64,000 bases of DNA from JAIVJM01 sp963816985 (GTDB lineage Bacteria > Acidobacteriota > Blastocatellia > Pyrinomonadales > Pyrinomonadaceae), in the NCBI GenBank assembly GCA_963816985.1, contig CAWFMF010000004.1:3162001-3226000 (forward strand), read 5' to 3'. The position numbers were made by a program, and so were the translations under genes. The notes below the pieces were generated by a model. That model searched no databases and was not told the origin of the DNA. It saw only the letters and a program-made list of their open reading frames with translations. Of the stretch, positions 43,427-52,675 are shown one piece after another; the first letter of the stretch is position 1; every line of letters starts with the position of its first letter.

Positions 43427-44704
43427 GTGATCGCAAACATTCTGAAACACGAAGCGACCCGGCGCGTCGCGTGTCTCTTCGCGTCGCTGCTTCTGCTCGC
43501 TGCTTTCTACATTGATGCTTCCGCGCAGACGGCGGACTGGCCGCAGTGGGGCGGGCCTGACCGGAACTTCGTGTCGGGCGCGAAGGGGCTGGCGGCGACG
43601 TGGCCGGAGGGCGGGCCGCGAAAGGTCTGGGGCCGCGAACTCGGCGAGGGCTACTCAGGGATCGCCGCCGAGGGCGGGCGACTTTATACGATGTACCGGC
43701 GCGGCGCGCAGGAGGTCGCCGTCGCGCTCGACGCCTCGACGGGCAAGACCGTCTGGGAGTTCGCCTACGACGCGCCGTTCGCGGCGGAGTATTCGATGGA
43801 GAACGGGCCGGGGCCGCACTCGACGCCGCTCGTCGCGGGCGGGCGCGTCTTCACGGCGGGCGCGACCGGAAAACTCCACGCGCTCGACAAGCAGACCGGC
43901 AAGCTCGTCTGGGCGCACGACCTGATGAATGAGTACAAGGGCACGATTCGCGTCAACGGCTACGCGTGCAGCCCGGTCGCCTACGGCGATACCGTCATCA
44001 TGCTCGTCGGCGGCGCGGGCAACGCCGTCATGGCCTTCAAGCAAAGGGACGGCGCGGTCGCGTGGAAGCGGCACGACTTCCAGAACTCCCCGGCATCTCC
44101 TCTGCTCATCAAGGTGGACGGGCAGGAGCAGCTCGTCGCCTTCATGTACGACGACGTGGTGGGGCTCGACCCGCGCGGCGGAGACCTCTTGTGGAGCTAC
44201 CCGCACAAGACCGAGTTCGGCCTCAACGTCAGCACGCCGGTCTGGGGCGAAGCTGACAGCCTGCTCTTCATCTCTTCATCCTACGGCGGCGGGAGCCGCG
44301 CCTTGAAGCTGACGCGCGCGGGCGCGAAGACGACCGTCGAGGAGGTCTGGGCGCACAAGCTGATGAGGATTCACTACGGCAACGTCATCCGCCTCGGCGA
44401 TTACGTCTACGGTTCGAGCGGCGACTTCGGCACCGCGCCCTTCACGGCGGTCAACGTCAAGACGGGCAAGGTCGTGTGGCGCGACCGCAACATCGCCCGC
44501 GCCTCTTTCGTCTCCGCCGAGGGCCGCTTCATCATCCTCGACGAGGACGGCAACCTCACGCTCGCCACGCCGACGGCGGAAGGACTCAAGATTCACTCCA
44601 AAGTCGAACTCCTCAAGAGCAACGCGTGGACGGCCCCCACGCTCGCCGGGACAAGGCTCTACGTCCGCGACCGCAAGACCATCGCGGCGTTCGATTTGAA
44701 ATAG
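43427..44704 (+). CDS. Exported PQQ-type beta-propeller protein
   Basis: 425 residues from GTG 43427 with a signal peptide (VACLFASLLLLAAFYIDASAQ). The start WPQWGGPDRNFVSGAKGLAA and the repeated blades (ALDASTGKTVWEF, ALDKQTGKLVWAHDL, VNVKTGKVVWRD) define a PQQ-like propeller. The usual catalytic residues of PQQ dehydrogenases are not recognisable, so it is probably a binding or scaffold protein like BamB-type propellers rather than an enzyme. Co-directional with the YHS gene. Confidence 0.8.
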   Translation: MIANILKHEATRRVACLFASLLLLAAFYIDASAQTADWPQWGGPDRNFVSGAKGLAATWPEGGPRKVWGRELGEGYSGIAAEGGRLYTMYRRGAQEVAVALDASTGKTVWEFAYDAPFAAEYSMENGPGPHSTPLVAGGRVFTAGATGKLHALDKQTGKLVWAHDLMNEYKGTIRVNGYACSPVAYGDTVIMLVGGAGNAVMAFKQRDGAVAWKRHDFQNSPASPLLIKVDGQEQLVAFMYDDVVGLDPRGGDLLWSYPHKTEFGLNVSTPVWGEADSLLFISSSYGGGSRALKLTRAGAKTTVEEVWAHKLMRIHYGNVIRLGDYVYGSSGDFGTAPFTAVNVKTGKVVWRDRNIARASFVSAEGRFIILDEDGNLTLATPTAEGLKIHSKVELLKSNAWTAPTLAGTRLYVRDRKTIAAFDLK

Positions 44705-44708
44705 AACA

Positions 44709-44784
44709 GACAGTACCGCGAGCGGTAGCGAGCGGGTTGAGCTTGATGATACTCAACCCGCTCGCTACCGCTCGCGGTACTGTC
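44709..44784 (+). repeat. Perfect inverted repeat, 33-bp arms (AGCGGTAGCG family)
   Basis: Arms 44709-44741 and 44752-44784 are exact complements with a 10-base loop; the arm is made of GCGAGCGGTA and GCGAGCGGGT units. It lies between the convergent PQQ-propeller gene and the unknown gene at 44832, and could also terminate transcription, though without a T run. Confidence 0.97.
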
Positions 44785-44831
44785 TTGTGCCCGCCTCGTC
44801 GCGTCCTACACTCCAAACCGAAAACCGCTCC

Positions 44832-45725
44832 TTACGACAGCTTGAACCTGTATCCGGGGTCGAGGTGCTGGTGCTGGACGAGTATTTCGTGGATGTTGTA
44901 GGGGTGCGTGGGCTCGCCGGTGAAGTGGTTGCGCAGGACTTGGAAGATGTGGCCGAGTCCGGCGGCGTCGTCAATGTCTATGTCGGCGACGTACTCCTCG
45001 CCGCGCTTGAAGAAGGTGAGCTGGAGGTTGCCGAAGTGGTCGTCGGTCTTGTAGCTCCCGTCGGGGATGAAGTCGGTGAATTGCGGGGGGAGCGAATGGA
45101 GCATGCCGGGCGCTTCGTGGAAGAGGCCGGTGTTGAGACTGTTCTTGGTCTCCTCGCGCAGCTTCCTGTCCACGAAGGCGAAGAAGCGGTCGCCGCGCAC
45201 CTCTCTCAAATCCGTGATGTAGGAAAGCACGCTCTCGTTGTTGGCGAAGCGCGTCGCTAAGCACTTGCGCGCGATGTTAAGGACGCCCGCGCAGCGAATG
45301 TCGTCGAGCGCTTCATAGAGCGCCTGTCCCGTCTTCTCCTCGAAGCCGAGCACGTTGCGGCTCTCGCTCAGGAGGTCGCGCAGCCCCTTGACGACGCTCG
45401 CGTAGGGCGGGAAGGTGACGCCCCCCACCTTCGCGATCTTCGCGATGTCCACGGGGAAGGGAATCGTCATCTCGGTCGTGCCGCTCGTGCGGATGGTGAT
45501 GAAGCGGCTCACGGGGTGATAAGACGGCGGGTCAATCGTCACCTGATAGACGCCCTGCGCGCCCGTGTGGAGTTCGGTGATCTGGATGATCTTCGAGGCG
45601 TCCTTGTTCCTGTAGGCCGGGGCGTGCGAGAGGTGGAGGTTGCGGAGCGAGATGTCCACACGCTCCTGCAAGCGCCTGCCGTAAACGTCGAGCAGGTCGA
45701 GTCTGAGTTTGCCGTTTTGCGCCAT
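44832..45725 (-). CDS. Conserved-looking protein of unknown function
   Basis: 297 residues from ATG 45725, preceded by AAGGAGA at 8 bases. There is no signal peptide and no membrane helix. The first 95 residues are beta-rich (KLRLDLLDVYGRRLQERVDISL, GVYQVTIDPPSYHPVSRFITI) and resemble a carboxypeptidase-regulatory or C2-like sandwich. The remaining 200 residues are mostly helical with charged surfaces, ending in HPYNIHEILVQHQHLDPGYR. I recognise no family or catalytic motif. It stands alone between an inverted repeat and the phosphatase gene. Confidence 0.6.
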   Translation of the reverse strand: MAQNGKLRLDLLDVYGRRLQERVDISLRNLHLSHAPAYRNKDASKIIQITELHTGAQGVYQVTIDPPSYHPVSRFITIRTSGTTEMTIPFPVDIAKIAKVGGVTFPPYASVVKGLRDLLSESRNVLGFEEKTGQALYEALDDIRCAGVLNIARKCLATRFANNESVLSYITDLREVRGDRFFAFVDRKLREETKNSLNTGLFHEAPGMLHSLPPQFTDFIPDGSYKTDDHFGNLQLTFFKRGEEYVADIDIDDAAGLGHIFQVLRNHFTGEPTHPYNIHEILVQHQHLDPGYRFKLS

Positions 45726-45862
45726 CTGAGGTTCTCCTTCGTGAGAGGGGTTTCCTGCTTGGATGATTGCGCCTTCGCTGAGGGCGGAGGTTTTGAGAGC
45801 GCGGTGATGGTCGTACCCGTTTGATGAGGACGGGGAACTCTAGGCCCGTCGCGGCGGCGGTG

Positions 45863-46513
45863 TCAAGAATTTTCCCGGCGTGCTTCGAGCGGCGCGAGGT
45901 GGCGCGTGTCGTTGACGGCGACGACGCGGGTCAAGCCTTCGTGCTGGAGGTGGATGCGGGTCACGCCGCAGTTGGCGGAGGCGACCCAGACGGGCCGCAA
46001 TTCGGGGGCGTCGAGCGCGCCCATGAGGTGGAGGACGAGGATGCAGATCGTGCCCGTGTGAGAGAAGACGACGAGCGTGCCGCCGTGATGTCGGCGGATG
46101 GCGCGGTCGAGTTCGTCCGAGGCGCGGTCGAGCATCTGCCGGTAGCTCTCGCCGCCGAGCAGAACGTGCTCGAAGTCGCGCCGGAGGAGCGCGGCGTACT
46201 CTTCGGGGAATTCTTCGGCGGCCCGCTCGAAGGTCAAGCCTTCCATCCTGCCGACGCTCCGCTCGCGGAAGGCTTCCGTCGTCGTGACCTCAAGCCCGGT
46301 CAGGCGTGCGAGCGGCTCGGCGGTCTCGACGGCGCGCAGGAGGTCGCTCGAATAGATGGCCGTCACGCCCTCCGTGCCGAGGGCGCGCGCGGTCGCCTCG
46401 GCCTCGGCGCGACCGCGCTCGCTTAAGGGCGTCGCCGTGTGGCCGCCGAAGCGCCGCTCGGCGTTCCCCTGCGACTGCCCGTGGCGGACGAGAAGGATGC
46501 GTGTCGTTTCCAT
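45863..46513 (-). CDS. Histidine phosphatase (phosphoglycerate-mutase-like) protein
   Basis: 216 residues from ATG 46513; a TTG four codons earlier is possible. The catalytic block ILLVRHGQSQGNAERRFGG with the phospho-acceptor His is followed by the acid/base Glu (FRERSVGRMEGL) and the second His near VVFSHTGTICILV. These mark the histidine phosphatase superfamily branch 1 (GpmB, CobC and broad phosphatases). The substrate cannot be named. The gene lies 22 bases downstream of the large VWFA gene in the same direction. Confidence 0.85.
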   Translation of the reverse strand: METTRILLVRHGQSQGNAERRFGGHTATPLSERGRAEAEATARALGTEGVTAIYSSDLLRAVETAEPLARLTGLEVTTTEAFRERSVGRMEGLTFERAAEEFPEEYAALLRRDFEHVLLGGESYRQMLDRASDELDRAIRRHHGGTLVVFSHTGTICILVLHLMGALDAPELRPVWVASANCGVTRIHLQHEGLTRVVAVNDTRHLAPLEARRENS

Positions 46514-46535
46514 CAGAGGCTTCAAGCCGAAGGGC

Positions 46536-48755
46536 TCACTTCATCACCTGAAAATCTATCCACTGGGCCGCGAGGCCGCTCTTGCCCCCGACCAAAGAAT
46601 CTTCGACGACGACCTGTAAGACGTACTCGCCCGGCGCGAGGTCGGCCCCGACTTGCAGGCTCCCGGCGGCGAGCAGGCGAGTCGTGTCCGTCTGCCGCCC
46701 GGCGTCGAAGGGCTGCGGCGCGCTCTGGTAAATCAACTGCCCGTCGCGGAACAGACGCGCCTGCGTCGTGAGTCGCGGTCGGCCCGTCGCCTTGTCGAGC
46801 CGCGCGTTGTAGATGAGATAGCCGTAGTCGAACGCCGCGCCGTGGCGGAACCGTCGCGCGGACGAGCCGGGAGCGTCAACGACCTCGCTCGCGGCTGTCG
46901 TCGTCGCCGCCGCCGCACCTTCGCGCGGGTTGACGATGAGGCCGGAGAGGGCGAGCGTCCCTTTGTCCAGATTCGGGACTTCGATGAACTGGCCCGCCGC
47001 GCCCGTGCGGTCGTTGGCGGCGTCGCGCAGGGCGACGCGCAGTTGATACGCGCCCGGCTTGCGGACGGGCACGTCGAAGTCGTAGCGCAGGCCGTGACGG
47101 ATGATGCTCTGGTAACCGGGCTCGGAGACGCGAATCGTGTGCGTGCGGTTGATGCGCTCGACGACCTGCCCGGCTTCGCCGAAGACGACCGCCGCGACAT
47201 CTATCACGGCCTTGCGCGTCCCGCCCGCCTCCGTCTCGAAGGTCACGCGCCGCGCGTCGAGGTGAAGGAGCGAGCGCATGATTGAGCCCGCCTTCTTCTC
47301 GTTCAGAAACAGAGTGGTCAGGCGCAAGGGTATCTCGCCCGAAGAGAACGGCGAGGTGAGCGCGGCGAGCAGCCGGTCTTCGCGCGTGCGCGGCCCCGGT
47401 GGCTTCGACTCTTCGGCGGTTCCGTAGAAGCCGAGGCGCGAGCGGACGCTGAGGCCCGGTCGCTTCACGCGCACCTTGATGTCGTGGAACTGCTCGCGCC
47501 CGGCGACCGGCTTGAAGGTCGAGTCCGAGGGCCGGTAGCCGATTAAGTAGAAACCCTTCTGGTCTTCGACGACGCGCTTCAAAGCGTTCTTCAAACCCGT
47601 CCCGCGCACGAAGAAGCCGCCCGTCTGCTCCGGCAGAAAGGCCATGCCGTCCTGCGAGCGGATGAAGTCGTCGCGGCGGTTGCCTCGCTGAATGGCGACG
47701 CCGGTGTCGAAGGATTTAGCGCCCACGTCGTCGAAGGCGGTGAGGGCGGACGGGTCGAAGAGCCCGCGCGAGTCAACGGTGTAGAAGACGACGGACGAGC
47801 GGTTGGCGAAGTCGGCGAGGCGGCGCAGCAAGTCGAAGACGCGCGAGTTGTCCGTCGCGCTCCGCTGGTTGAAGCCGATGCCGTCGGCGAAGAGGACGAG
47901 CGACTTGCGGCCCGGCATCCCGCGCAGGCCGCGCAGGATGAAGTTGACCGCGCCGAGCGTGCCGGAGGTGAAGACCACGTCGCGGCGCGCGCTCCGCTCG
48001 CGGCTCTGTTTCATCTCCTCTTCGGCGTCGCGGCGTCGCTGCGCCTCCTTCTGCGCCTCCGTCCGCTCGCTTTCGGGCACGCCCGCCTTGTCCGAGAAGG
48101 AGAAGGCGCGCGTGTCGTTCGTGATGGGCTCGACGACTTCGAGGGTGTTGGTCTGCGAAGGATACCAGCGCAGCCGCTCGATGGCGGCGTGGAGCTGCCG
48201 CTTGTCGGAGGTGAACTGTTCGAGCGAGCCGACGCCGGAGCTGGTGCGGATGACGGCGGCGAGGTCGCCCGGCTGAAGCTGCTCGTCCACGAACTTCTTC
48301 AACGCGTCGCGCGTGTCTTGCAGGCTGAGAAATGACATCCGCAGGTCGTCCACCACGAGCGCGAGCGTGCGGCGCACCTGCTCGCGGCGCAGGCGCGCGG
48401 GCGGAAGCGGCACGCCCCTGACTTTAGAACCCGGCGCGTTTGCCGCCGTGTTCGTCGGCGCGGAGTCGCCGGGCGCGGGGGCGTTGGTGATGAAAGAGAA
48501 GTTGGTGATGGGCTGCGGGCGTCCGTCCTCAAGCACCTCGAAGTCTTCGGGGCCGAGGTCGCCGACGTGGCGGCCTTCGCCGTCCGTCACGACCGCATCA
48601 ACCTGCACCAGATTCGTCGTGATGCGGACGACTTCGTCTTCTTCGTCGGCGGGCCGCGCCTTATCTTGCGGCGTCGGCGTGACGGTCTGCCCGGCGGCGA
48701 CGCCCAGACCGAGGGCAAGCGAGAGGAAAAGCGAGAGCGAGGGTTGTAACTTCAT
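46536..48755 (-). CDS. Large acidobacterial VWFA-related domain protein
   Basis: 739 residues from ATG 48755; the longer reading to 48788 adds residues before the signal peptide (MKLQPSLSLFLSLALGLGVAAGQ). The family start VVRITTNLVQVDAVVTDGEGRHV and DFEVLEDGRPQPI is present, then a VWA fold in which the MIDAS is degenerate: the first strand reads LALVVDDLRMS instead of DxSxS, so metal binding is doubtful. The C-terminal third is beta-rich. It is twice the length of the homologue at 7998 and may be an adhesion-type surface protein. Confidence 0.8.
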   Translation of the reverse strand: MKLQPSLSLFLSLALGLGVAAGQTVTPTPQDKARPADEEDEVVRITTNLVQVDAVVTDGEGRHVGDLGPEDFEVLEDGRPQPITNFSFITNAPAPGDSAPTNTAANAPGSKVRGVPLPPARLRREQVRRTLALVVDDLRMSFLSLQDTRDALKKFVDEQLQPGDLAAVIRTSSGVGSLEQFTSDKRQLHAAIERLRWYPSQTNTLEVVEPITNDTRAFSFSDKAGVPESERTEAQKEAQRRRDAEEEMKQSRERSARRDVVFTSGTLGAVNFILRGLRGMPGRKSLVLFADGIGFNQRSATDNSRVFDLLRRLADFANRSSVVFYTVDSRGLFDPSALTAFDDVGAKSFDTGVAIQRGNRRDDFIRSQDGMAFLPEQTGGFFVRGTGLKNALKRVVEDQKGFYLIGYRPSDSTFKPVAGREQFHDIKVRVKRPGLSVRSRLGFYGTAEESKPPGPRTREDRLLAALTSPFSSGEIPLRLTTLFLNEKKAGSIMRSLLHLDARRVTFETEAGGTRKAVIDVAAVVFGEAGQVVERINRTHTIRVSEPGYQSIIRHGLRYDFDVPVRKPGAYQLRVALRDAANDRTGAAGQFIEVPNLDKGTLALSGLIVNPREGAAAATTTAASEVVDAPGSSARRFRHGAAFDYGYLIYNARLDKATGRPRLTTQARLFRDGQLIYQSAPQPFDAGRQTDTTRLLAAGSLQVGADLAPGEYVLQVVVEDSLVGGKSGLAAQWIDFQVMK

Positions 48756-48881
48756 AATGCAAACGTCCCGGCGAAAGACGAAGGGCAAGGCTCTTCGGCC
48801 CCGCCCGTGTCTTCAGTCCCGACTATCGCGGCCCGCGCCGCGACTCGCCGACTGCCCGCTAAAGAGACTCATGAGCCGCCT

Positions 48882-49259
48882 TCAATCCTTGTCCGGCGAG
48901 TCCTTGCCGCCCCGCCGGGACTTCAAGCCGAGCGCGACGAGCGCGCCCGCCGCGAGACCGATGATGAGAGCGCCGATGCCTTGCTTCGAGACGCGCGGCG
49001 AGCCGCCGCCGCCGGAATCTTTCGGGCCGGGCACAGGCTTGTCGCCGTGCTTCCCGATTTCAGACTTGAGCCGAACGACTTCCGCCTCGTAGAACTTTAT
49101 GTTGTGCTCGGTCTCTACCAAGTCTTCCTCGAAGTGCTCGTGCGCCGTGCCGTGCTTGTCCGTCATGGCGTTCAGCTCTTTGAGGTATGCCTTGAGCCCG
49201 CCCAGCTTGGCCTCGTGATCCTGCAAATGGTCTTCCAGCGTGTCGCGGCTGACGTTCAT
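48882..49259 (-). CDS. Small coiled-coil, tail-anchored protein
   Basis: 125 residues from ATG 49259 (AAGGAGA just upstream). Residues about 1-75 form a coiled coil (DTLEDHLQDHEAKLGGLKAYLKELN ... DLVETEHNIKFYEAEVVRLKSEI), then a Gly/Pro linker and one membrane helix (GIGALIIGLAAGALVALGL) near the C-terminus, ending in a charged tail. No family recognised. A longer frame upstream runs through the acetyltransferase gene and is rejected. Confidence 0.6.
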   Translation of the reverse strand: MNVSRDTLEDHLQDHEAKLGGLKAYLKELNAMTDKHGTAHEHFEEDLVETEHNIKFYEAEVVRLKSEIGKHGDKPVPGPKDSGGGGSPRVSKQGIGALIIGLAAGALVALGLKSRRGGKDSPDKD

Positions 49260-49378
49260 CGCTCTTCTCCTTTTCCAACCAAAGTGTGCGAGGAGTCGAA
49301 TCCCGACCCGGCGTCGGCGCGGACAATGTACGGCCCGCGCCCCTGACAGCACAAGCCCCGGCCACCGTGTACGACCCT

Positions 49379-49975
49379 TCAGGCTCGCGGCCCGCCGTCG
49401 GAAATGTCCTGATGCCAGAGAAACTGAATCTCGTTCGGCAGCCCGGGATAGGCGGAGCTGTTGACCTCCGCGAGCACGCACCCTCGACGCTCGTAAAACC
49501 TGCACGCCGCGACGTTGATGTTCTGGGTCTCGACCTTGAGGCGGCGGCAGCCCCTCGCTCTGGCCCAAGCAACGGCGGCGGCGAAGAGGGCAGAGCCGAC
49601 GCCGCGCCCGCGCGCTTCGGGCGAGACGCGGATGTCCCACAGGACGGCGAGGTCTCGGCGGCCTTCCAGCATGTCGAGGCCGGGAGTGTCGAAGGCGACG
49701 ACCGCCCCGCCGACGCGGCGGCCCTCCACGCGCGCCGCGAACAAGCCCCACTTCGAGATGTCAAAGCGCTTCGCCCAACGCGCGGGCTCCTCGCCTTCGA
49801 TGGCGTCGTAATCCTTGATGTACGGGGCGTCCACGCCGCGCTCCGTCAGGACGAAGCCGCTTGGAAACTCGCCCCTCCCCGCGACTTCGAGAACCGTGCG
49901 AACCTCGAACGCGATTGAAATGCGACCGTACTCTTCGAGAGTCGTGAGAGGCTCTTCGGTGACTTCGACTCTCAT
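49379..49975 (-). CDS. GNAT-family N-acetyltransferase
   Basis: 198 residues. Acetyl-CoA-binding motif A is VLWDIRVSPEARGRGVGSALFAAAVAWAR and motif B is LKVETQNINVAACRFYERRGC. The motif-B wording and the domain order recall streptothricin-type acetyltransferases, but the N-terminal part differs and no substrate can be assigned; resistance should not be inferred. It lies between the coiled-coil gene and prfA on the same strand, where prmC is often found in other genomes. Confidence 0.8.
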   Translation of the reverse strand: MRVEVTEEPLTTLEEYGRISIAFEVRTVLEVAGRGEFPSGFVLTERGVDAPYIKDYDAIEGEEPARWAKRFDISKWGLFAARVEGRRVGGAVVAFDTPGLDMLEGRRDLAVLWDIRVSPEARGRGVGSALFAAAVAWARARGCRRLKVETQNINVAACRFYERRGCVLAEVNSSAYPGLPNEIQFLWHQDISDGGPRA

Positions 49976-50008
49976 CCTCGAACCTCTGCGGGTGCGGCTC
50001 CCGGTCGC

Positions 50009-51088
50009 TCAGGCGGCGACGGTCTCGGCCTTCAGCTTCTCGGCCTGAAAGTGCGCGACGAGGGTGTTGATGATCTCGTCAATGTAGCCTTCCATGACGA
50101 GGTTGAGCTGGTGGAGCGTGAGGCCGATGCGGTGGTCTGTGACGCGGTTGTCCTTGAAGTTGTAGGTGCGAATCTTCTCGGAGCGGTCGCCGCTGCCGAC
50201 CATCGAGCGGCGCTCGGAGGCCAGAGCGTCGTGCTGCTTCTGCTCTTCAAGCTCCTGCAAACGCGCGCGCAGGACGCGCATCGCCTTCTCTCGATTTTTA
50301 ATCTGCGACTTCTCGTCCTGCATCGAGACGACGACGTTCGTCGGCAGGTGCGTGATGCGGACAGCCGAGTAGGTCGTGTTGACGCTCTGGCCGCCGGGGC
50401 CGGACGAGCAGAAGGTGTCAATGCGGAGGTCTTTGGCTTCAATCTTAACGTCCACCTCCTCGGCTTCGGGCAGCACCGCGACGGTGACGGCGGAGGTGTG
50501 GATGCGCCCGCTCGTCTCGGTCTGCGGGACGCGCTGGACGCGGTGGACGCCCGACTCGTACTTGAGCTTCGAGTAAACCTTGTCGCCCTCAATCATGGCG
50601 ATTGCTTCCTTGACGCCGCCGATGCCGGATTCGGAGGCGTCGAGGATTTCCATCTTCCAGCCCTGCCGCTCGGCATAGCGACCGTACATGCGGAGCATCT
50701 CGGCGGCGAAGAGCGTCGCCTCGTCGCCGCCCGTCCCGGCGCGGATTTCGACGATGACGTTCTTCTCGTCGTTCGGGTCGCGCGGCAGAAGCAGCACGCG
50801 CAACTCTTCTTCGGCGCGCGCCCGCTGCTCTTCCAGAGTCTCGGCCTCGACGCGGGCCAGCTCGCGCATCTCCTCGTCGTCGGCGCTCGCCTCCACCAAC
50901 TCTTTCGCGCCGGTGAGTTCGTCGCTTAAGGATTTCCACTCGCGGTACTTCGTGACGACCTCTTCCAACTGCTTTTGCTGCTTGGCGAGCTTCGCGTAGG
51001 CCGCCTGATCCGTGTAGACCTCCGGCTGGCCCATCTCGTCGGCGAGCGCCTGATAGCGCGCTTCAATCTGTTCGAGTTTGTCGAGCAT
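50009..51088 (-). CDS. prfA: Peptide chain release factor 1
   Basis: 359 residues, normal length. RF1 ends translation at UAA and UAG. The catalytic GGQ motif is in GPGGQSVNTTYSAVRIT, and the stop-codon reading tripeptide is PQT in RVPQTETSGRIHTSAV, a variant of PxT. The helical N-domain and the acidic linker are complete. It stands downstream of rpmE and the DUF1385 gene in the same direction, the arrangement seen widely in bacteria. An inverted repeat begins 11 bases before the start codon. Confidence 0.96.
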   Translation of the reverse strand: MLDKLEQIEARYQALADEMGQPEVYTDQAAYAKLAKQQKQLEEVVTKYREWKSLSDELTGAKELVEASADDEEMRELARVEAETLEEQRARAEEELRVLLLPRDPNDEKNVIVEIRAGTGGDEATLFAAEMLRMYGRYAERQGWKMEILDASESGIGGVKEAIAMIEGDKVYSKLKYESGVHRVQRVPQTETSGRIHTSAVTVAVLPEAEEVDVKIEAKDLRIDTFCSSGPGGQSVNTTYSAVRITHLPTNVVVSMQDEKSQIKNREKAMRVLRARLQELEEQKQHDALASERRSMVGSGDRSEKIRTYNFKDNRVTDHRIGLTLHQLNLVMEGYIDEIINTLVAHFQAEKLKAETVAA

Positions 51089-51098
51089 AACAAATCAC

Positions 51099-51175
51099 TG
51101 TCGGGGCAGGGGCAAGTCCTCGGCCCGTCTGTCGTTAGCGAACACGCGGGCCGAGGACTTGCCCCTGCCCCTACA
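51099..51175 (+). repeat. Inverted repeat, 29-bp arms (GGGGCAGGG family)
   Basis: Arms 51099-51127 and 51147-51175 match with one mismatch in 29 and a 19-base loop. Relative of the repeat at 24697; GGGGCAGGGGCAAGTCCTCG replaces GGGGCAGGGCTTGTCCCTGC. Lies between DUF1385 and prfA. Confidence 0.95.
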
Positions 51176-51182
51176 AATATCC

Positions 51183-52406
51183 TTACGCCAACGGCGTGGC
51201 CGCCGCCGCTTCGGGCTGCGGTTCGAGCTTGAGCGACTCTTTGAGGGCGACGATGGCGACTTCGAGTTGCTTGTCGTCGGGCTCTTTGGTCGTGATGTTC
51301 TGGAGCCAGACGCCGGGCAGCGTCATGAGCTTGAAGACGATGCTGCCCTCGCGCTTCGCCGAGAGCCGGATGATCTCGTAAGAGAGACCGGCGACGAGCG
51401 GCATGAGCGCGACGCGGACGAGCATGTTGTAGAGCAGCGAGTCGAACTTGATGACCGAGAAGAGCACGACCGAGACGAGCATCACGACCATCAGGAAGCT
51501 CGTCCCGCAGCGCGGGTGCTGGCGCGGCTGTGTTCGGGCGTTCTCGACCGACAGCGGCAGCCCCGACTCCCAGTTGAAGACCGTCTTGTGCTCCGCGCCG
51601 TGATACTCGAAGACGCGCCGGATGTCTTTAATCAGAGAGAAGCTGAAAATCATGATGATGAAAAACAGCATCCGAATGCCTCCGTCCACGAGGTTGAAGG
51701 CGACCGACGGACGGACGGGACGGAGGTACGCGCGCACCGAGTCGTAGGCGCGCGAGTACCACGCGCCGTCGCCCGTCGGCGCAGCCGTCGTCGCGTTCGT
51801 CGCCGACTCGCCGTTCGTCGTGCTCGTCGTCTGCGCGGCCTGAGTCTGCGCCGTCTCGTTCTGGACTTGCACGGCGGCGGGCACGGCCCAACCGGCGGCG
51901 AGGAAGAGCGCGTTCGTGAGCAGGAGCGGCGCGATGATGAAGAGCAGCACGTTGAAGAAGAGCGCGAAGGCGATGGAGCCCGCCGCCCCGGCGGTCTGCC
52001 CGCGCTTGAGTTCGTCCTTGGGCCGCTTCTGCGTCGGGATGGGGATGAGCCCCGGCGTCGCGCCCGTAATCCCTGCGAAGTCGCCCTCGCCCGCGATGAC
52101 GGCGGGCGTCAAGGCCGCCATCTCGACCTTCTCGGCGGCCTCGGCGTCAACGAAAGCCTCGCTCGCCGAGTAGTTCAATGCCTTGATGCCGAGCGCCATT
52201 GACTGCACGAGCACCGCCGCGCCGCGAAGCACAGGGAGCTTGAGGAGCGGGTACTTGTCGCTCCACTTGGGGAGCTTCGCGCCGGTGTGCGTAATCGTGC
52301 CGTCGGCGCGGCGCACGGCGATGGCGTAGGCGTTCGGCGTCCGCATCATCACGCCCTCGATGACGGCCTGGCCGCCGACAATCAAATCTTTTTCGCTGGC
52401 GCTCAC
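51183..52406 (-). CDS. DUF1385 membrane protein
   Basis: 407 residues. The hallmark start DLIVGGQAVIEGVMMRTPNAYAIAVRR and the later YHGAEHKTVFNWE, HPRCGTSFLM and GLSYEIIRLS motifs place it in DUF1385. Several membrane helices are present, and the region between helices two and three is Ala/Thr-rich and longer than usual (about 50 residues). The family is of unknown function and is typically next to rpmE and prfA, as here. A YHGAEHK/HPRCGTS set of His and Cys could bind metal. Confidence 0.9.
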   Translation of the reverse strand: MSASEKDLIVGGQAVIEGVMMRTPNAYAIAVRRADGTITHTGAKLPKWSDKYPLLKLPVLRGAAVLVQSMALGIKALNYSASEAFVDAEAAEKVEMAALTPAVIAGEGDFAGITGATPGLIPIPTQKRPKDELKRGQTAGAAGSIAFALFFNVLLFIIAPLLLTNALFLAAGWAVPAAVQVQNETAQTQAAQTTSTTNGESATNATTAAPTGDGAWYSRAYDSVRAYLRPVRPSVAFNLVDGGIRMLFFIIMIFSFSLIKDIRRVFEYHGAEHKTVFNWESGLPLSVENARTQPRQHPRCGTSFLMVVMLVSVVLFSVIKFDSLLYNMLVRVALMPLVAGLSYEIIRLSAKREGSIVFKLMTLPGVWLQNITTKEPDDKQLEVAIVALKESLKLEPQPEAAAATPLA

Positions 52407-52420
52407 TGGCTCTCCTTAAT

Positions 52421-52498
52421 CGTGAAAGGTAAACCGTGACAGGTGACAGGAGAAGAACCTGTCTTAGTCCTGTCACCTGTCACGGCTTACGGTTCACG
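52421..52498 (+). repeat. Inverted repeat, 30-bp arms (GTGACAGG family)
   Basis: Arms 52421-52450 and 52469-52498 with three mismatches in 30; the inner ten bases ACAGGTGACAGG/CCTGTCACCTGT are exact. Located between rpmE and the DUF1385 gene. 52499-52675 downstream holds nothing I can support. Confidence 0.92.
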
Positions 52499-52675
52499 TC
52501 TTTTCCTGTCATGGAAAGTAAGACGCCGACGTTCGCTTCGGAGGTCTTCCCGCGCAAAGCTTTGAAGGGTGCGCGGAGGCGACCGCCGGACGCGAAGGCG
52601 TCGGCGTGCGGAGTTTGGGCTGCTAATACTGCTTGCGGTTTTGCGGCTTCATTGGCGATGCCGGGACCAAAAAGC

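Noticed and set aside
49379..49975. Streptothricin resistance gene
   Set aside because: Motif similarity is shared across many GNAT enzymes; substrate cannot be inferred and there is no resistance-gene context.
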